Source: Shewanella pealeana ATCC 700345 (GTDB lineage Bacteria > Pseudomonadota > Gammaproteobacteria > Enterobacterales > Shewanellaceae). Taken from it: a stretch of DNA of 64,000 bases. The position numbers and the translations under genes were made by a program. Position 1 is the first letter of the stretch, and every line of letters starts with the position of its first letter. Below the pieces are notes generated by a model. The model worked only from the letters and a program-made list of their open reading frames with translations. It was not told the origin of the DNA and ran no database searches. Shown one piece after another: positions 35,076 through 45,506 of the stretch. Location of the stretch: the NCBI RefSeq assembly GCF_000018285.1, contig NC_009901.1, positions 2,231,001 to 2,295,000 of the forward strand. The letters are read 5' to 3'.

Positions 35076-36017
35076 CTAACTAGGATGTCGGCTTGCTCGA
35101 TACTTGTGTCTTAGTGCGGGCAGCGCTTCTAATGAACATAACAGTAGTCCGGTCCAGATCAAGGCGAAGCTTACCGCTTTTACTTGATCAAACACTTCAT
35201 TAAATACAATCACAGCCAGCAAGAATTGCAAACTAGGCTCGATATATTGCATTAGCCCTATCATAGATAAGCTTGTCGCCCTGATGGCCAGCGCAAAGAA
35301 GACCAAAGGCATTAAGGTCACAGGCGCTGAGCCAATATAGAGCAGCAATACCGATGTCTGCCCTGATAGTGCAGCCGATATCGCCACGCTTTGATCTGAG
35401 CTCCACAGCCACAGTAAATAGACTGCAGCAACAGGCATCAATAAAAGCGCCTCTACTGTTACTGAGGTGAGCGAGTCGAAGCGGATAAACTTTTTACAAA
35501 GGCCGTAGAGTGCAAAAAAGCTGCCCATGCTGAGTGCAAGCCAAGGCAGTTCACCATAGCTATAAACCATGTAACTTATGCCACAGGTGCCCAATACCAC
35601 TGCCATTTTTTGTGCTGCACTGAGCTTATCACCAAGAAATAACACGCCTAAACCAATAGCAAACAGTGGGTTAATGAAAAAGCCTAAGCTAGCCGCAAGC
35701 ACTTGTCCATGAGTGATAGCCCAGGTAAAGCTGTACCAAGACACGCACATGATAAGCGAGGCTAGCCCGCATAGCAGCACAGATCTCTTGTCGGCTTTAA
35801 GAGTCGCAATTGAGGGAAAACGGCGTCCCATCAGCACAAACACCAGTGCCATAAAAGGCACAGAGAACAGGATCCTAAATGCTAGTAACTCATTGATATT
35901 GGCATTCGGCAAAAAATGATAGTAGAGCGGCATCAAGCCCCATAATAGAAACGAGAAAGCAGCAAGTGCGTTGCCCTTAAATGAAGAGGCAGCGTTTTGG
36001 GATGTTGTGGATTGCAT
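35076..36017 (-). CDS. rarD: EamA family transporter RarD
   Basis: 313 residues with ten hydrophobic helices, the normal length for RarD in the drug/metabolite transporter superfamily. The start GNALAAFSFLLWGLMPLYYHF and the following LLAFRILFSVPFMA and SWYSFTWAITHGQVLAASLGFFINPLF are diagnostic of RarD. It was linked by sequence to chloramphenicol sensitivity (rarD) but the substrate is not established. Monocistronic; ATG at 36017. Confidence 0.93.
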   Translation of the reverse strand: MQSTTSQNAASSFKGNALAAFSFLLWGLMPLYYHFLPNANINELLAFRILFSVPFMALVFVLMGRRFPSIATLKADKRSVLLCGLASLIMCVSWYSFTWAITHGQVLAASLGFFINPLFAIGLGVLFLGDKLSAAQKMAVVLGTCGISYMVYSYGELPWLALSMGSFFALYGLCKKFIRFDSLTSVTVEALLLMPVAAVYLLWLWSSDQSVAISAALSGQTSVLLLYIGSAPVTLMPLVFFALAIRATSLSMIGLMQYIEPSLQFLLAVIVFNEVFDQVKAVSFALIWTGLLLCSLEALPALRHKYRASRHPS

Positions 36018-36194
36018 ATGAGTTTAGCTGGAACAGGTTAGGCTATTAAAGGCGGTATTTTCTCATTAGCTGGGCATAAAGAGTGTGACTTGAATCACCT
36101 TGTGCTAGTGATTTTAATAAGGATTCTGCTGAAGATAATGATTTAGCTTAGTCGCACTATTTAGTGCTTAGGTTATCGCTTAATCGCTCTGAGT

Positions 36195-36320
36195 TTATGG
36201 TATCACTCCAAGCATTGACCTGCTCATATCGACTCTTAGTGCTACATGCAAGTGATTAGGGAACACTGCATAGGCCGCGATATCTATGGCAAAAAGTTCG
36301 GCAATAATGCGGGTAGCCAT
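36195..36320 (-). pseudogene. fragment of HUH (REP-associated tyrosine) transposase, core region
   Basis: A 41-codon remnant reads FAIDIAAYAVFPNHLHVALR after a short start. This matches the catalytic block of Y1/REP-associated transposases (…DI-AYAVMSNHYHVVL…), and the HUH motif survives as H-L-H. Nothing of the N- or C-terminus is attached. Confidence 0.7.
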
Positions 36321-36536
36321 GATATTTAAATTAAAGTAATTAGCTTAATTGGGTGTTCAGGTGTACTGTTAGGTATCAAGCTGTGTAAGAAGGTAATTAA
36401 AAGAGGATACTTTCATCTTAAGTCCTTTTTAAAGGGGAAGAAAATTATATCAAGTATACACCTTCAACTTTGAACAAGGGTCTTTTAAAAAAGTATAGGT
36501 GGTGCACTTCTAGGTTGAACGTGGCTTTACTGCGAC

Positions 36537-36924
36537 ACAGCCAAAATATATGGCTGTCCTATCTTTTCTATACGCAAGCTAACAGAGCTTGCTCATCAAG
36601 TAGCGCCTGAGATTTAAAACGTCCCTCCCAGAAAGCACCTTTACAGTCATCTTCGCGATTAGCCCTGTGAGCTTATCTTCAACACAGAGGTAAGCTCCTC
36701 GTACACAAAGGTTTATGATGTGCAAGAAAGGCGTTGCTTCAGCATCGATTAGGGTTCTTCTTGCAGAGTCATGAGCAACATCCTTCACTAAGCAGTTCAA
36801 ATCAAACAACTAAAAGCCTAGTAGAGGATGGTTTAAAGCATAAAAAGATATGGCTGTCCTATCTTCCTGTTTGTCCTATTTTCCTCTTCGTTTAAAGCAC
36901 AAAAAATTATGGCTGTCGTATCTT
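36537..36924. repeat. three direct copies of TATGGCTGTCCTATCTT around the transposase remnant
   Basis: Copies lie at 36549-36565, 36849-36865 and 36908-36924 (the last with one change). The second and third are preceded by the same GTTTAAAGCA-type stretch, forming a ~60-bp tandem duplication. The first is part of a hairpin, ACAGCCA-N7-TGGCTGT (36537-36557). The rest of the 36018-37122 gap shows no intact gene. Confidence 0.8.
36568..36809 (-). pseudogene. internally deleted, frameshifted HUH transposase remnant
   Basis: One frame (36579-36809) includes ATPFLHIINLCVRGAYLCVE, equivalent to the transposase N-terminus (TPYYH-x-x-x-RCVRRAFLCG). A second frame (36568-36636) reads [19 protein letters not shown], which is the typical C-terminal [13 protein letters not shown] block. 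The catalytic centre between them is missing and the frames disagree, so the gene is dead. Confidence 0.75.
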
Positions 36925-37122
36925 CAGCATTCTTGACTCTTGGTGTTAGTCCATTTGAAGGTTGTTGCCAATATGTAGCAATGGTTTGATCGGTTAAGTT
37001 TTGCTCGATGTGACAGCCAAACTAATAACATGCCTGGAGGCTGCTAATTTTGTCTAGCTATGCGAGGTGTATCTCCTCGTAATTAGCTCTTAATGACAAT
37101 TAATAATGAACAAGGATAGATT

Positions 37123-39522
37123 ATGACGCTTAGATCTCGCCGTTGCACAAAACCTCGCTTTAGTTCTGTATGGACACTTCTACTCCCCATTTTTACAGTG
37201 CCAACGGCTATTGCCCAGAGCGAAACTGAGGTCCCTAAACCCAGTAGTAAAGGGACAATTGAGGTGATTGAGGTTACGGCCCGTCGTTCGGTTGAGAGCC
37301 TGCAGGCCACTCCTATTTCGCTAACGGCGCTGGACACTGAGGCTATTGAGCAAAAAGGGATCCGCTCGGTGGTGGATCTAACGGGTTACGTGCCTACATT
37401 ACAAATTCAAGCCAATGCATCTGGTTCAAATGACGTCACATTATCTATGCGTGGCTTGCGAGTTTCAGACTCTGTATCAACGGCAGAATCTCCCATCGGC
37501 GTGTACCTCGACGGCGCTATTTTGCCGCGGATATCTGGTGCCATGATGGATCTACTAGAGCTCGAGCGAGTAGAGGTGCTGCGCGGCCCTCAAGGCTCAC
37601 TCTATGGTCGCAACTCGACGGGAGGGGCAATTAATATGATCAGTAAAAAGCCCTATCTTGATTTTGGCTTAACCCAAGACTTTACTGTTGGCAGTGAGTC
37701 TTTGTTTATTACTCAGACCCGAATCGACTCGGGAGAACTCGGTGAGAGTGGTCTGACTGCAGCATTCTCCTTTCGTAGCGCTAACCGAGATGGTCATATC
37801 GATATTATCGACACACCGAACGACAGAGATGGCGGCGCATATGATGATAAAGCCTATCGATTAGCAATAAACTGGCTGGCCAATGACTATTTCGAAGTTG
37901 ATTACAGCTATAACCGTATTGAATCTGAAGGAACCAAGACTCCTTCACACCTAGCTGCTGTTAGTTACGAGGCTGGTGAAGTGGCTCAAGTTAATGGTGA
38001 ACCATTAGAGCTGCAAGCGAGCCGTGCCGATTCCCTTAACTTGAACAATAATGGCTATGGCACCAGCAATACCACACTGCACACCTTGGCAATTAACTGG
38101 GACATGAGTGATAACTATAGTCTAAGGGCGGTGACAGGAATTCGTGACTGGCAGGGAGAAGAGTTCGGTAATGATTTAGATGGTAATGGTCTGTTGCAGG
38201 CCAATGTTATTAACCCAGTTACGTTCGAAACCTCGATACAAGCCTTTCCAGGATTATTCTATTCACCACTCAATAAGCGTAAACAACAGCATTTCTCCCA
38301 AGAGTTACAGCTGCTTGGCACAATTACTGATGATTTGGACTTTGTATTTGGCCTGTTCTATTTCGACGAGGACTTTGACGAGTACAATCCAACCAACTTC
38401 TATCTTCCTCGCGCCGTTATTGGCCCAATGTTTGGTAACCCTAATGCTGATTTCGGCATGCTGGCCGCCAATATTATGGATTTTAATGGGAGTTCTAAAT
38501 CAAAGGCCGCATTTAGTCAGTTTAATTGGAGGCTCAATCAAGACTTGCGCCTAACTGCAGGGATTCGCTATACCCAAGATGAAAAGTACTTATATCAAAC
38601 CGTGGTCGACTTTAACGACCCATCGGGTTTTGTCAGTGGCGGTGATAGCCGTGATTACAGTAACTTTAACTGGAATATCAGCGCCGATTATCAATTTAGC
38701 GAGACAAGTTTTGGTTATGCTAGAGTCGCTACTGGCTATAAGTCTGGTGGCTTAACTGCCCGCAGTGCCGGAACTGGAAATCTGTTTTTGGACGATTTTG
38801 ATGAGGAGACCTTAATAGGTTATGAGGTTGGCATAAAGAACGATTTATTTGATAAGCGCTTACGACTTAATACCAATGTTTTCTATACCCAATATGATGA
38901 TTTTCAAATCGATTCATTTCTATTTGGTAGCGGCGGCGCAACCTCACTTATCGAAAATGCCGGTGATGCCGATCAATTGGGCGTAGAAGTTGAATTTGTT
39001 ATCGCAGCGACTGAAGATCTTCGTATCGATGGCAATATCGCCTGGTTAGATATGGATTTTCAAAAATATGAAGTGTTAAACCGTAAAACCAATCAACTGG
39101 TCGATGTGGCTGAAGAAGCTGAGTTCCCCTATGTTTCAGAGATCACTGCGGCGCTGGGTGTTCAATACTTATTGGCCGAGTTATGGGGCGGAGAGTTGTC
39201 ACTGCGCGCCGATGCGCGTTATATTGGCAAGCGAGTATTTACTCAGGTAGAGGTTGTTCCCGGACCGACTCCTGATTTAGACGATTATCATAGCCCATTT
39301 ATGCATGACATTGCCGCTGATGCTTATACCTTAGTTGACCTGCGAGCTAGCTTAGATGGCGTCGATACAGGCTTTGGCGAATTGAGGCTATCAGCCTGGA
39401 TGCGCAATACACTAGATGAAGAGTACATTACTCAGGGCATTGACTTTGGTAGCTTAGGTATAGGCAATGTTATTTACGGCGACCCCAGAACTATTGGCTT
39501 AGATATGCGATTACAATTCTAA
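37123..39522 (+). CDS. TonB-dependent outer-membrane receptor
   Basis: 799 residues. A signal peptide (to about residue 31, TAIA-QS) precedes a TonB-box-like segment (GTIEVIEVTARRSVESLQAT) and a plug domain (~50-165: LTGYVPTLQI ... VEVLRGPQGSLYGRNSTGGAINMIS). A 22-strand barrel then runs to a C-terminal LQF. It imports a siderophore, vitamin, nucleoside-like or sugar ligand across the outer membrane using TonB. The ligand is unknown; the nearest downstream gene, convergent, is a nucleoside hydrolase, which is at most suggestive. Length and domain order are normal. Confidence 0.94.
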   Translation: MTLRSRRCTKPRFSSVWTLLLPIFTVPTAIAQSETEVPKPSSKGTIEVIEVTARRSVESLQATPISLTALDTEAIEQKGIRSVVDLTGYVPTLQIQANASGSNDVTLSMRGLRVSDSVSTAESPIGVYLDGAILPRISGAMMDLLELERVEVLRGPQGSLYGRNSTGGAINMISKKPYLDFGLTQDFTVGSESLFITQTRIDSGELGESGLTAAFSFRSANRDGHIDIIDTPNDRDGGAYDDKAYRLAINWLANDYFEVDYSYNRIESEGTKTPSHLAAVSYEAGEVAQVNGEPLELQASRADSLNLNNNGYGTSNTTLHTLAINWDMSDNYSLRAVTGIRDWQGEEFGNDLDGNGLLQANVINPVTFETSIQAFPGLFYSPLNKRKQQHFSQELQLLGTITDDLDFVFGLFYFDEDFDEYNPTNFYLPRAVIGPMFGNPNADFGMLAANIMDFNGSSKSKAAFSQFNWRLNQDLRLTAGIRYTQDEKYLYQTVVDFNDPSGFVSGGDSRDYSNFNWNISADYQFSETSFGYARVATGYKSGGLTARSAGTGNLFLDDFDEETLIGYEVGIKNDLFDKRLRLNTNVFYTQYDDFQIDSFLFGSGGATSLIENAGDADQLGVEVEFVIAATEDLRIDGNIAWLDMDFQKYEVLNRKTNQLVDVAEEAEFPYVSEITAALGVQYLLAELWGGELSLRADARYIGKRVFTQVEVVPGPTPDLDDYHSPFMHDIAADAYTLVDLRASLDGVDTGFGELRLSAWMRNTLDEEYITQGIDFGSLGIGNVIYGDPRTIGLDMRLQF

Positions 39523-39983
39523 ACGAGCCGCGCATAAGCGAGTACTACAGTGTAGTACTCGCATCTTTGAAAACTTATCTAAGCCTTAAGACAAAATTAA
39601 AATCTAGTCTTTAACAATCAATAACATATCCCGATGCGTACCTTCTTTCAATACTAGATTTCTTGATATAGCAGAACGCTTCTACTTTGAACAACGGAAT
39701 GGTCTAAATTACAAAAATTTGGTTGACCTGACAGTCTTTGGGAAATTCCCATGTTTGGCATAAACTCGCATCGTTTAAGTCGAACAAGGAATTACTCTTC
39801 ATCCAGCAACAGCTAGGGACGATTTGCTTCAACATTAAAGGTGAAAATGTACCGGGTAAGTAATGGGAAAAACATGTAACAGGGTGAATATAGTTACACT
39901 ATTTCACCCTGTATTGAAGCGGTTAGCCATGTATTGAAACAATTCGCTATGAATAGCTCATGATACATTGTTAGTTTTAAGTG
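39523..39983. other. intergenic region with long terminator hairpin
   Basis: At 39879-39912 ACAGGGTGAATATAGT pairs with ACTATTTCACCCTGT-type sequence around a 3-nt loop: 15 of 16 base pairs. It lies 72 bases after the nucleoside hydrolase stop and, read on the minus strand, is followed a few bases later by TTTTT, so it probably terminates that gene. No gene is visible in the rest. Confidence 0.65.
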
Positions 39984-40952
39984 TTAGTTATAAGCCTCTA
40001 AACACTCAACGATCAAGTCGACAAAGCCTTGTCTATCAAGCTTGCACAATACTTGAGTATTGTGTGGATTATTAGTTAGCTGATAACGGTCAACCACTGT
40101 CATCCCTTGGGTGTATTCGCCTTTTGTTTCAACACCCACCCAGCAATCGTACGAGGTAAATAGCTCAGGCTTAAGTAACCAAGCTATTGTGCAAGGGTCG
40201 TGCAGTGGCGCGCCTTCAAAGCCCCACTTTGGGTCTCTGTGGTAGATCATAAAGAAATCCAGTAACTCGGCCACGCACTTGGCGACAGGGTTGTTGATAA
40301 CACGAATACGCTCGATATCTTCGTCCATGATCTGCGCTTGATGAGTAATATCAAGGCCACACATGGTGATAGGAATACCTGACTTAAACACCATATCAGC
40401 CGCTTCTGGGTCAACAAAAATATTGAACTCAGCCGCCGGTGTCCAGTTACCGGCCTCTGCTGCGCCGCCCATCAGCACGATACGCTCAATCTTGCTATGT
40501 AGCTCTGGGTAGGTCGCTATAAATAGCGCGATATTGGTCAGTGGGCCAGATGGCACAAGGGTGACAGCTTCATCACTTTCTCGCACCTTTTGCGCCATTA
40601 ACTCGATGGCGGAAATCGTTAGCGGCGCAAAAGCGGGGTCGGGCAGTTTAGGACCGTCTAGACCACTCTCACCATGGACATTGTCGGCAATAATCAGCTC
40701 TCGGGCTAAAGGCTTAGGTGCGCCAGCTGCGACAGGAATATCGTGGCGCTCGAGCAAGGTTAAAATGCGCAGCGCATTGTTTAAGGTCTTATCGGGGGTT
40801 TGATTACCGGCACTAGTGGTGACCGCTAATGGCTTAAGTGCCTTACTGCTCATGGCTAGGATTAATGAAATTGCGTCATCATGGCCGGGATCGCAGTCGA
40901 GAATAATAGGAGTAACTTTTTGTGATTGCTGCTTTGCTTGAGTAGGGCTCAT
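39984..40952 (-). CDS. inosine/uridine-preferring nucleoside hydrolase
   Basis: 322 residues of the calcium-dependent IunH family that splits the N-glycosidic bond of ribonucleosides. The N-terminal aspartate cluster [14 protein letters not shown], the VHGESGLDG loop, GPLTNIALF, the [21 protein letters not shown] substrate block and the late HDP ([13 protein letters not shown]) are all present. The ATG at 40952 follows GCGGAG with 8-base spacing; a TTG at 40967 is in frame. It converges on the TonB receptor and lies downstream of ggt on the same strand, but ggt has its own terminator in between. Confidence 0.94.
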   Translation of the reverse strand: MSPTQAKQQSQKVTPIILDCDPGHDDAISLILAMSSKALKPLAVTTSAGNQTPDKTLNNALRILTLLERHDIPVAAGAPKPLARELIIADNVHGESGLDGPKLPDPAFAPLTISAIELMAQKVRESDEAVTLVPSGPLTNIALFIATYPELHSKIERIVLMGGAAEAGNWTPAAEFNIFVDPEAADMVFKSGIPITMCGLDITHQAQIMDEDIERIRVINNPVAKCVAELLDFFMIYHRDPKWGFEGAPLHDPCTIAWLLKPELFTSYDCWVGVETKGEYTQGMTVVDRYQLTNNPHNTQVLCKLDRQGFVDLIVECLEAYN

Positions 40953-41131
40953 TGTTTGGCTCCGCAAAATATGTGTCTATTAAAATAGGTTTGTAGGTTG
41001 TTTAACATCCTAGAGCCTAATGCCTGCAAATTCTGTGACTGAGTAATCGCTTTTAAGCTATTGAATCTACTGTTTGTTTATCTACAGTTCGTTTATCTAT
41101 AGCCAGGCGACGCGTTTGTATAAAAACAAAA

Positions 41132-41158
41132 TCGCCCTTAGGCAAAACCTAAGGGCGA
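41132..41158 (-). terminator. terminator of ggt
   Basis: Perfect 11-bp stem TCGCCCTTAGG/CCTAAGGGCGA, loop CAAAA, with a T-rich tract on the minus-strand exit side. Confidence 0.92.
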
Positions 41159-41205
41159 GGGCTTATAGAAGATATCCAATTGCAGTTGTTTATTTGCTGA
41201 AGCGG

Positions 41206-43005
41206 CTAGTAACCCGCTGTTTCACTGCCCGCACGGCGCGGATCGCTGGCGCCAAATATGCCTTGCTCAGTCACCATAATCGATTGAGTCGATCCCATGG
41301 CATTATTGACTTTCACCTCGTGACCTTTGGCTTTGAGTAAGCTTTGGGTGTCACGGTTGAGGGTATGCTCAACGCGCAGTACGTCCGGTAACCACTGATG
41401 GTGAACACGTGGTGCATAAGTGGCTTCGGCAATGTTTAAGTCGTGGTCGATGACATTCATGATGATCTGCATGGTAGTGGTGATGATGCGCGAACCGCCT
41501 GGACTACCTGTCACAATATAGGGCTTGGAGTCCTTCATCACTATGGTTGGGCTCATTGAGCTTAGTGGCCGCTTATTGGCCTCAACAGCATTGGCTTCGC
41601 CGCCGACTAAACCATAACCGTTCGGGGTGCCGGGTTTGGCTGAAAAGTCATCCATCTCATTGTTGAGTAAAATACCTGTGCCTTTTGCTACAAGTCCTGA
41701 ACCATAGCTGAAGTTGAGGGTATAAGTGTTAGATACGGCGTTACCCCATTTATCAACCACAGAGTAATGGGTGGTTTGATTGCTCTCATAAGGGGCGAGC
41801 TTACCTGGCTTAATTTCACTGCTTGGGGTCGCCTTATCTGGAGCGATCTGTTTAGCAAGTTGCTTGGCATACTCTTTACTGAGCAGCGAGTTGACAGGTA
41901 CATCAAAAAAGTCTGGATCGCCCAAATATTCGCTGCGATCGGCGTAGGCGCGTTTCATCGCTTCCGTCATTAAGTGCAGTGTGGCTGCGGTATTAAGGCC
42001 TAGCTCCTTAATTGGATAGCCTTCTAGAATATTGAGCATCTCGATAATATGTATCCCGCCCGATGATGGCGGCGGCATAGAGACCACTTGATAACCCCGA
42101 TATTCGCCGACAACAGGCTCACGCTCAACGACCTTATAGTTTTTAAGATCGGCCAAGGTCATGATGCCGCCGGCATCTTGAATGGCATTGACCAGCTTTT
42201 CTGCGGTTTCGCCCTGATAGAAGCCTTTGCTACCGTGCTTGGCAATAAGTGATAGTGAATGGGCGAGTTCAGGCTGTTTCAGCAACTCACCACTTTGGTA
42301 GTCACTGCCATCGGCTTTATAAAATATTTCGGCAGAGCTTGGCCATTGGGCGATACGTCTCTTAAGTCCTGATAATGAGGCTTGCAGATCCGGAGTCACG
42401 ACAATGCCGTCTTTCGCCATCTTGATAGCGGCATCGGTTACTTGCTTCATGGTCATGGTGCCGTACTTTTCTAATGCCAATTCCATGCCCATTACCGTGC
42501 CAGGCACGCCGACGGCTAATCCGTGTTCGCGGCTTAGTTTATTAACGGGGTTGCCATCCTCATCGAGAAAAATATCACGATGGGCTTTGGCTGGCGCCAT
42601 TTCACGGTAATCGATAGCGATAGTTTTATTGGGCTCACTTAGGTGAACCAGCATAAATCCACCGCCACCAATATTACCTGCTCTTGGTAGGGTAACGGCC
42701 AAACTAAAGCCGACTGCAACCGCGGCATCGACCGCGTTGCCGCCTTGTTTTAGGATCTCAACTCCTGCTTGTGTAGCGAGCGCTTCTTGGCTAGACACCA
42801 TACCGTATTTAGCCCAGATAGGTTGGGCCGTAGCAATATGGCTGTAAATAGAGGTTTCTTTAGCGGTTGCGGTAAGCGGAGTTATGGCCGAAAGCGTTAG
42901 GGGAATAGCCATTGAAATGGCGAAGGCCAAAGCTTTAAACGAATAAGGCTTAAGCGAATGAGACCTAGACCTAGAATTAGACAAGGGTGTCTTAAAAGCG
43001 CGCAT
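41206..43005 (-). CDS. ggt: gamma-glutamyltransferase
   Basis: 599 residues of a periplasmic N-terminal-nucleophile hydrolase that cleaves or transfers the gamma-glutamyl group of glutathione. An Arg/Ser-rich leader and hydrophobic stretch (~25-46) act as signal peptide. The large subunit has AVDAAVAVGFSLAVTLPRAG and NIGGGGFML. The precursor self-cleaves before Thr411 in NQTTHYSVVDKWGNAVS. The small subunit has GILLNNEMDDFS, with the lid/substrate segment, and MSPTIV ... GSPGGSRIITT. Everything needed for activity is present. Monocistronic, divergent from the DUF482-like gene. Confidence 0.96.
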   Translation of the reverse strand: MRAFKTPLSNSRSRSHSLKPYSFKALAFAISMAIPLTLSAITPLTATAKETSIYSHIATAQPIWAKYGMVSSQEALATQAGVEILKQGGNAVDAAVAVGFSLAVTLPRAGNIGGGGFMLVHLSEPNKTIAIDYREMAPAKAHRDIFLDEDGNPVNKLSREHGLAVGVPGTVMGMELALEKYGTMTMKQVTDAAIKMAKDGIVVTPDLQASLSGLKRRIAQWPSSAEIFYKADGSDYQSGELLKQPELAHSLSLIAKHGSKGFYQGETAEKLVNAIQDAGGIMTLADLKNYKVVEREPVVGEYRGYQVVSMPPPSSGGIHIIEMLNILEGYPIKELGLNTAATLHLMTEAMKRAYADRSEYLGDPDFFDVPVNSLLSKEYAKQLAKQIAPDKATPSSEIKPGKLAPYESNQTTHYSVVDKWGNAVSNTYTLNFSYGSGLVAKGTGILLNNEMDDFSAKPGTPNGYGLVGGEANAVEANKRPLSSMSPTIVMKDSKPYIVTGSPGGSRIITTTMQIIMNVIDHDLNIAEATYAPRVHHQWLPDVLRVEHTLNRDTQSLLKAKGHEVKVNNAMGSTQSIMVTEQGIFGASDPRRAGSETAGY

Positions 43006-43199
43006 TTTACATCCTTCATGATTATTGTTTTAGTTTGACTGTTATAGCATGAGGCTAAATGGTTATAGTATTGTGACTGTTTAGCTATGTGCAATGTGAC
43101 GTTTATTCGCTGCAAATGCAAGTTGAGGCGCTAGTGCGGCTTAGCTGTGAATGACTTAGCCAATCAACCACAAAGATTAACTTAACGAGGGAGTGCGCC

Positions 43200-44420
43200 T
43201 TGGGCAACGAACCTGACGCTCGTTTTTGCATTGCTGTCGACGAAAGCCTTTATCAAGTGGAGTTTATCGCCGCCATTAGTCAGTTTTCTAAAGAGAACTG
43301 GAATAGGTTAATGCGTGATAGTAACCCATTTAATAGATATGAATATTTGGCGGCACTTGAGTCCAGTGGTTGTGTCTGTACAAAGACAGGATGGACCCCA
43401 ATGCATATGCTGGTGCGCAAGGTTAATGGCGATGAAATTGATGACGTTATTGCGGTGATGCCGCTTTATATTAAAGCGCACTCCTACGGCGAATATATTT
43501 TTGATTGGGCATGGGCAGATGCCTATGAGCGCCATCAAATACCTTATTACCCTAAGCTTCTTGCAGCTATTCCATTTACTCCTGTTACAGGCATGCGGCT
43601 TGGGAGCATATTTGAACACACTTCTTTGCAGCAACAAGCGTTGTGGCAGGTGGTTAATCAGGCACTAACTCGCTGCCTAGCTGATTATGGTTTTTCCAGT
43701 TGGCACTGTCTGTTTTTACCGAGATCTCAATTTACTCAGTTATCTAAGCAACAAAACCTTCAACGTTTAAGTACTCAGTTTCATTGGTTTAACCGTAATT
43801 ATGCTGATTTTAATCACTTTCTTGATTCTCTTACTTCCAGAAAGCGTAAAGATATTAAAAAGGAAAGGCAGAAAGTCAGTAGGGTGGGCTTAACCTTTGA
43901 GTTTGTTGAAGGCGATGCCGTGACAACAGAGTTATGGCAACACTTTTATGCATGCTACCAAAGCACCTACGCGAAACGCTCAGGGCATTATGGTTATCTT
44001 AACTTGGAATTCTTTGAGGCTATTGGAAGCACGTTGAGTGAACAGATTGTGTTACTGCTAGTGAGAGATCCACAAAGGCAGATAATCGCATCAGCATTGT
44101 ATTTTAAATCTGCAACTCATCTGTATGGTCGCTATTGGGGGGCATTAGTGGATGTTGATGGATTGCACTTCGAAGCCTGCTATTACCAAGGTATTGAATA
44201 CTGCATTGCAAATAAATTACAGGTGTTTGATGCGGGGGCACAAGGAGAGCATAAGGTTTCTAGAGGGTTCCAGCCTGTTGAAACCTATTCCAATCATGAG
44301 GTGGCTCATGGTGAATTTAGGTCAGCGATAGAGAGTTTCACCCAACAAGAGGCACAAAATATTAAGATTTATATGCAACAATTGAAAGCTAAGCTGCCTT
44401 ATAAACACCAAAGCTGTTAG
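43200..44420 (+). CDS. GNAT/FemAB-like acyltransferase (DUF482, peptidogalycan-type)
   Basis: 406 residues. The pattern WNRLMRDSNPFNRYEYLAALE, PLYIKAHSYGEYIFDWAWADAYER and PYYPKLLAAIPFTPVTGMRL is that of DUF482 proteins, a family with a double GNAT-like (FemAB-like) fold. The C-terminal half has ALYFKSATHLYGRYWGALVD and FDAGAQGEHKVSRGFQPV, also conserved. An aminoacyl- or acyl-transfer role is inferred from the fold; no substrate is known. The start is TTG at 43200 with GAGGGAG upstream. Standard length; monocistronic. Confidence 0.87.
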   Translation: MGNEPDARFCIAVDESLYQVEFIAAISQFSKENWNRLMRDSNPFNRYEYLAALESSGCVCTKTGWTPMHMLVRKVNGDEIDDVIAVMPLYIKAHSYGEYIFDWAWADAYERHQIPYYPKLLAAIPFTPVTGMRLGSIFEHTSLQQQALWQVVNQALTRCLADYGFSSWHCLFLPRSQFTQLSKQQNLQRLSTQFHWFNRNYADFNHFLDSLTSRKRKDIKKERQKVSRVGLTFEFVEGDAVTTELWQHFYACYQSTYAKRSGHYGYLNLEFFEAIGSTLSEQIVLLLVRDPQRQIIASALYFKSATHLYGRYWGALVDVDGLHFEACYYQGIEYCIANKLQVFDAGAQGEHKVSRGFQPVETYSNHEVAHGEFRSAIESFTQQEAQNIKIYMQQLKAKLPYKHQSC

Positions 44421-44490
44421 ATCATTTTCACTTTATTGTAATCATGCTTAAAAGTCATACTCGAGCCGCTGACTGACACCGTTATCTGAG

Positions 44491-44778
44491 TTATCTGACA
44501 ATGGCTCGAACAATAACAGCAGCTGTCGCCTTGATGAAGCTGGTGTCGGCATAATTACCCGTGCAAAGTGTATCGTACAGGCTTGCATCCTCAGCTTTGT
44601 CTTTATGTGTTGCTGCAGCCAGTGCTGCTCTAGCTGCAGCGACTTGTGCGATGGCATTATTTAGCGAGTGGTCTAATAAACGATCGAACCAGTTCAAAGT
44701 TTGTTGCCGCTCCTCGGCTAAACGTTGCTTGTTTAATGCACTTGCTAGGTTTGCTTTAAGGATAATAATGCTATTCAT
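44491..44778 (-). CDS. small hypothetical protein
   Basis: 95 residues, predominantly helical and alanine-rich (NNAIAQVAAARAALAAATHK). No recognised family. The ATG at 44778 with AAGG 7 bases upstream is preferred to the frame's earlier start at 44817. An antisense frame covers much of it, so coding on this strand is probable rather than certain. Confidence 0.5.
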   Translation of the reverse strand: MNSIIILKANLASALNKQRLAEERQQTLNWFDRLLDHSLNNAIAQVAAARAALAAATHKDKAEDASLYDTLCTGNYADTSFIKATAAVIVRAIVR

Positions 44779-44912
44779 ATGCAGGCCTTGATGCTTATAC
44801 CTGTGGTTATCAGACATATCAGTGCCGGAGTAACCGCTTTGGGTTTTAACGCGTTATAACAATGGCTTGCCTAGCCATTTCTTTATGGTTTAACTGAGGT
44901 CCAGCTAAGGTT

Positions 44913-45248
44913 CTACTTTGGCTTAGATAGGGCCTTTAGTTTTGCCGATTCAGATCTCGCTTGTTGTAATCCTTTAATCAGCTTATCCACTTGTGCATCG
45001 TTAAGGCAGTATAGAGAAACGATATCGACGGCATATTCGCCAATGGCAGTTAGGTTTACGCCACCATTTGAACAAAGTACCGGAGCCATGTAAGCCGAGA
45101 CATAGACAGTTGAACGATTAGCGCTGACTGATACTTTCTTACCTTCAATCGTCATTGCACTCGCTGCTGTGGAGCTTAGTAAGCCACTTATAAGGGTTAA
45201 AGCTGCGATGATGGTGTGAATGATTTTCGAGTTTGTCTTTTTGAGCAT
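44913..45248 (-). CDS. secreted hypothetical protein
   Basis: 111 residues. Signal peptide of about 31 residues (hydrophobic IIHTIIAALTLISGLLSS, cleavage near ASA-MTI). The mature part has two cysteines (PVLCSNGG and SLYCLNDA) and a Lys-rich tail. AGAGAGGCG precedes the ATG. No family recognised; presumably periplasmic. Confidence 0.7.
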   Translation of the reverse strand: MLKKTNSKIIHTIIAALTLISGLLSSTAASAMTIEGKKVSVSANRSTVYVSAYMAPVLCSNGGVNLTAIGEYAVDIVSLYCLNDAQVDKLIKGLQQARSESAKLKALSKPK

Positions 45249-45506
45249 CTAGCGCCTCTCTGTGAATATCTAATTAGGTGATTATACATGTGTACACTGC
45301 GTGAGCTCAAGACAGTTGCCTAGCTTGTTGTTTATTTTTTATTGTTTGTAGGATTGGAGGGGGAGAAGATAGAAGAGTGAATAATGAACTTGCGAAAGAA
45401 AGCGGAAGTTATAGGAGTTAATGGAGGTAAAGGAGTGATATCGCGGAGAGAAAGCAATAAAAATGCCAAGGCTATAGCAGCATTGGCATTTTAAAAGTGA
45501 AGCGAC

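Noticed and set aside
37123..40952. Functional link between the TonB receptor and the nucleoside hydrolase
   Set aside because: The genes are convergent with a terminator hairpin between them; proximity alone does not support a nucleoside-uptake claim.
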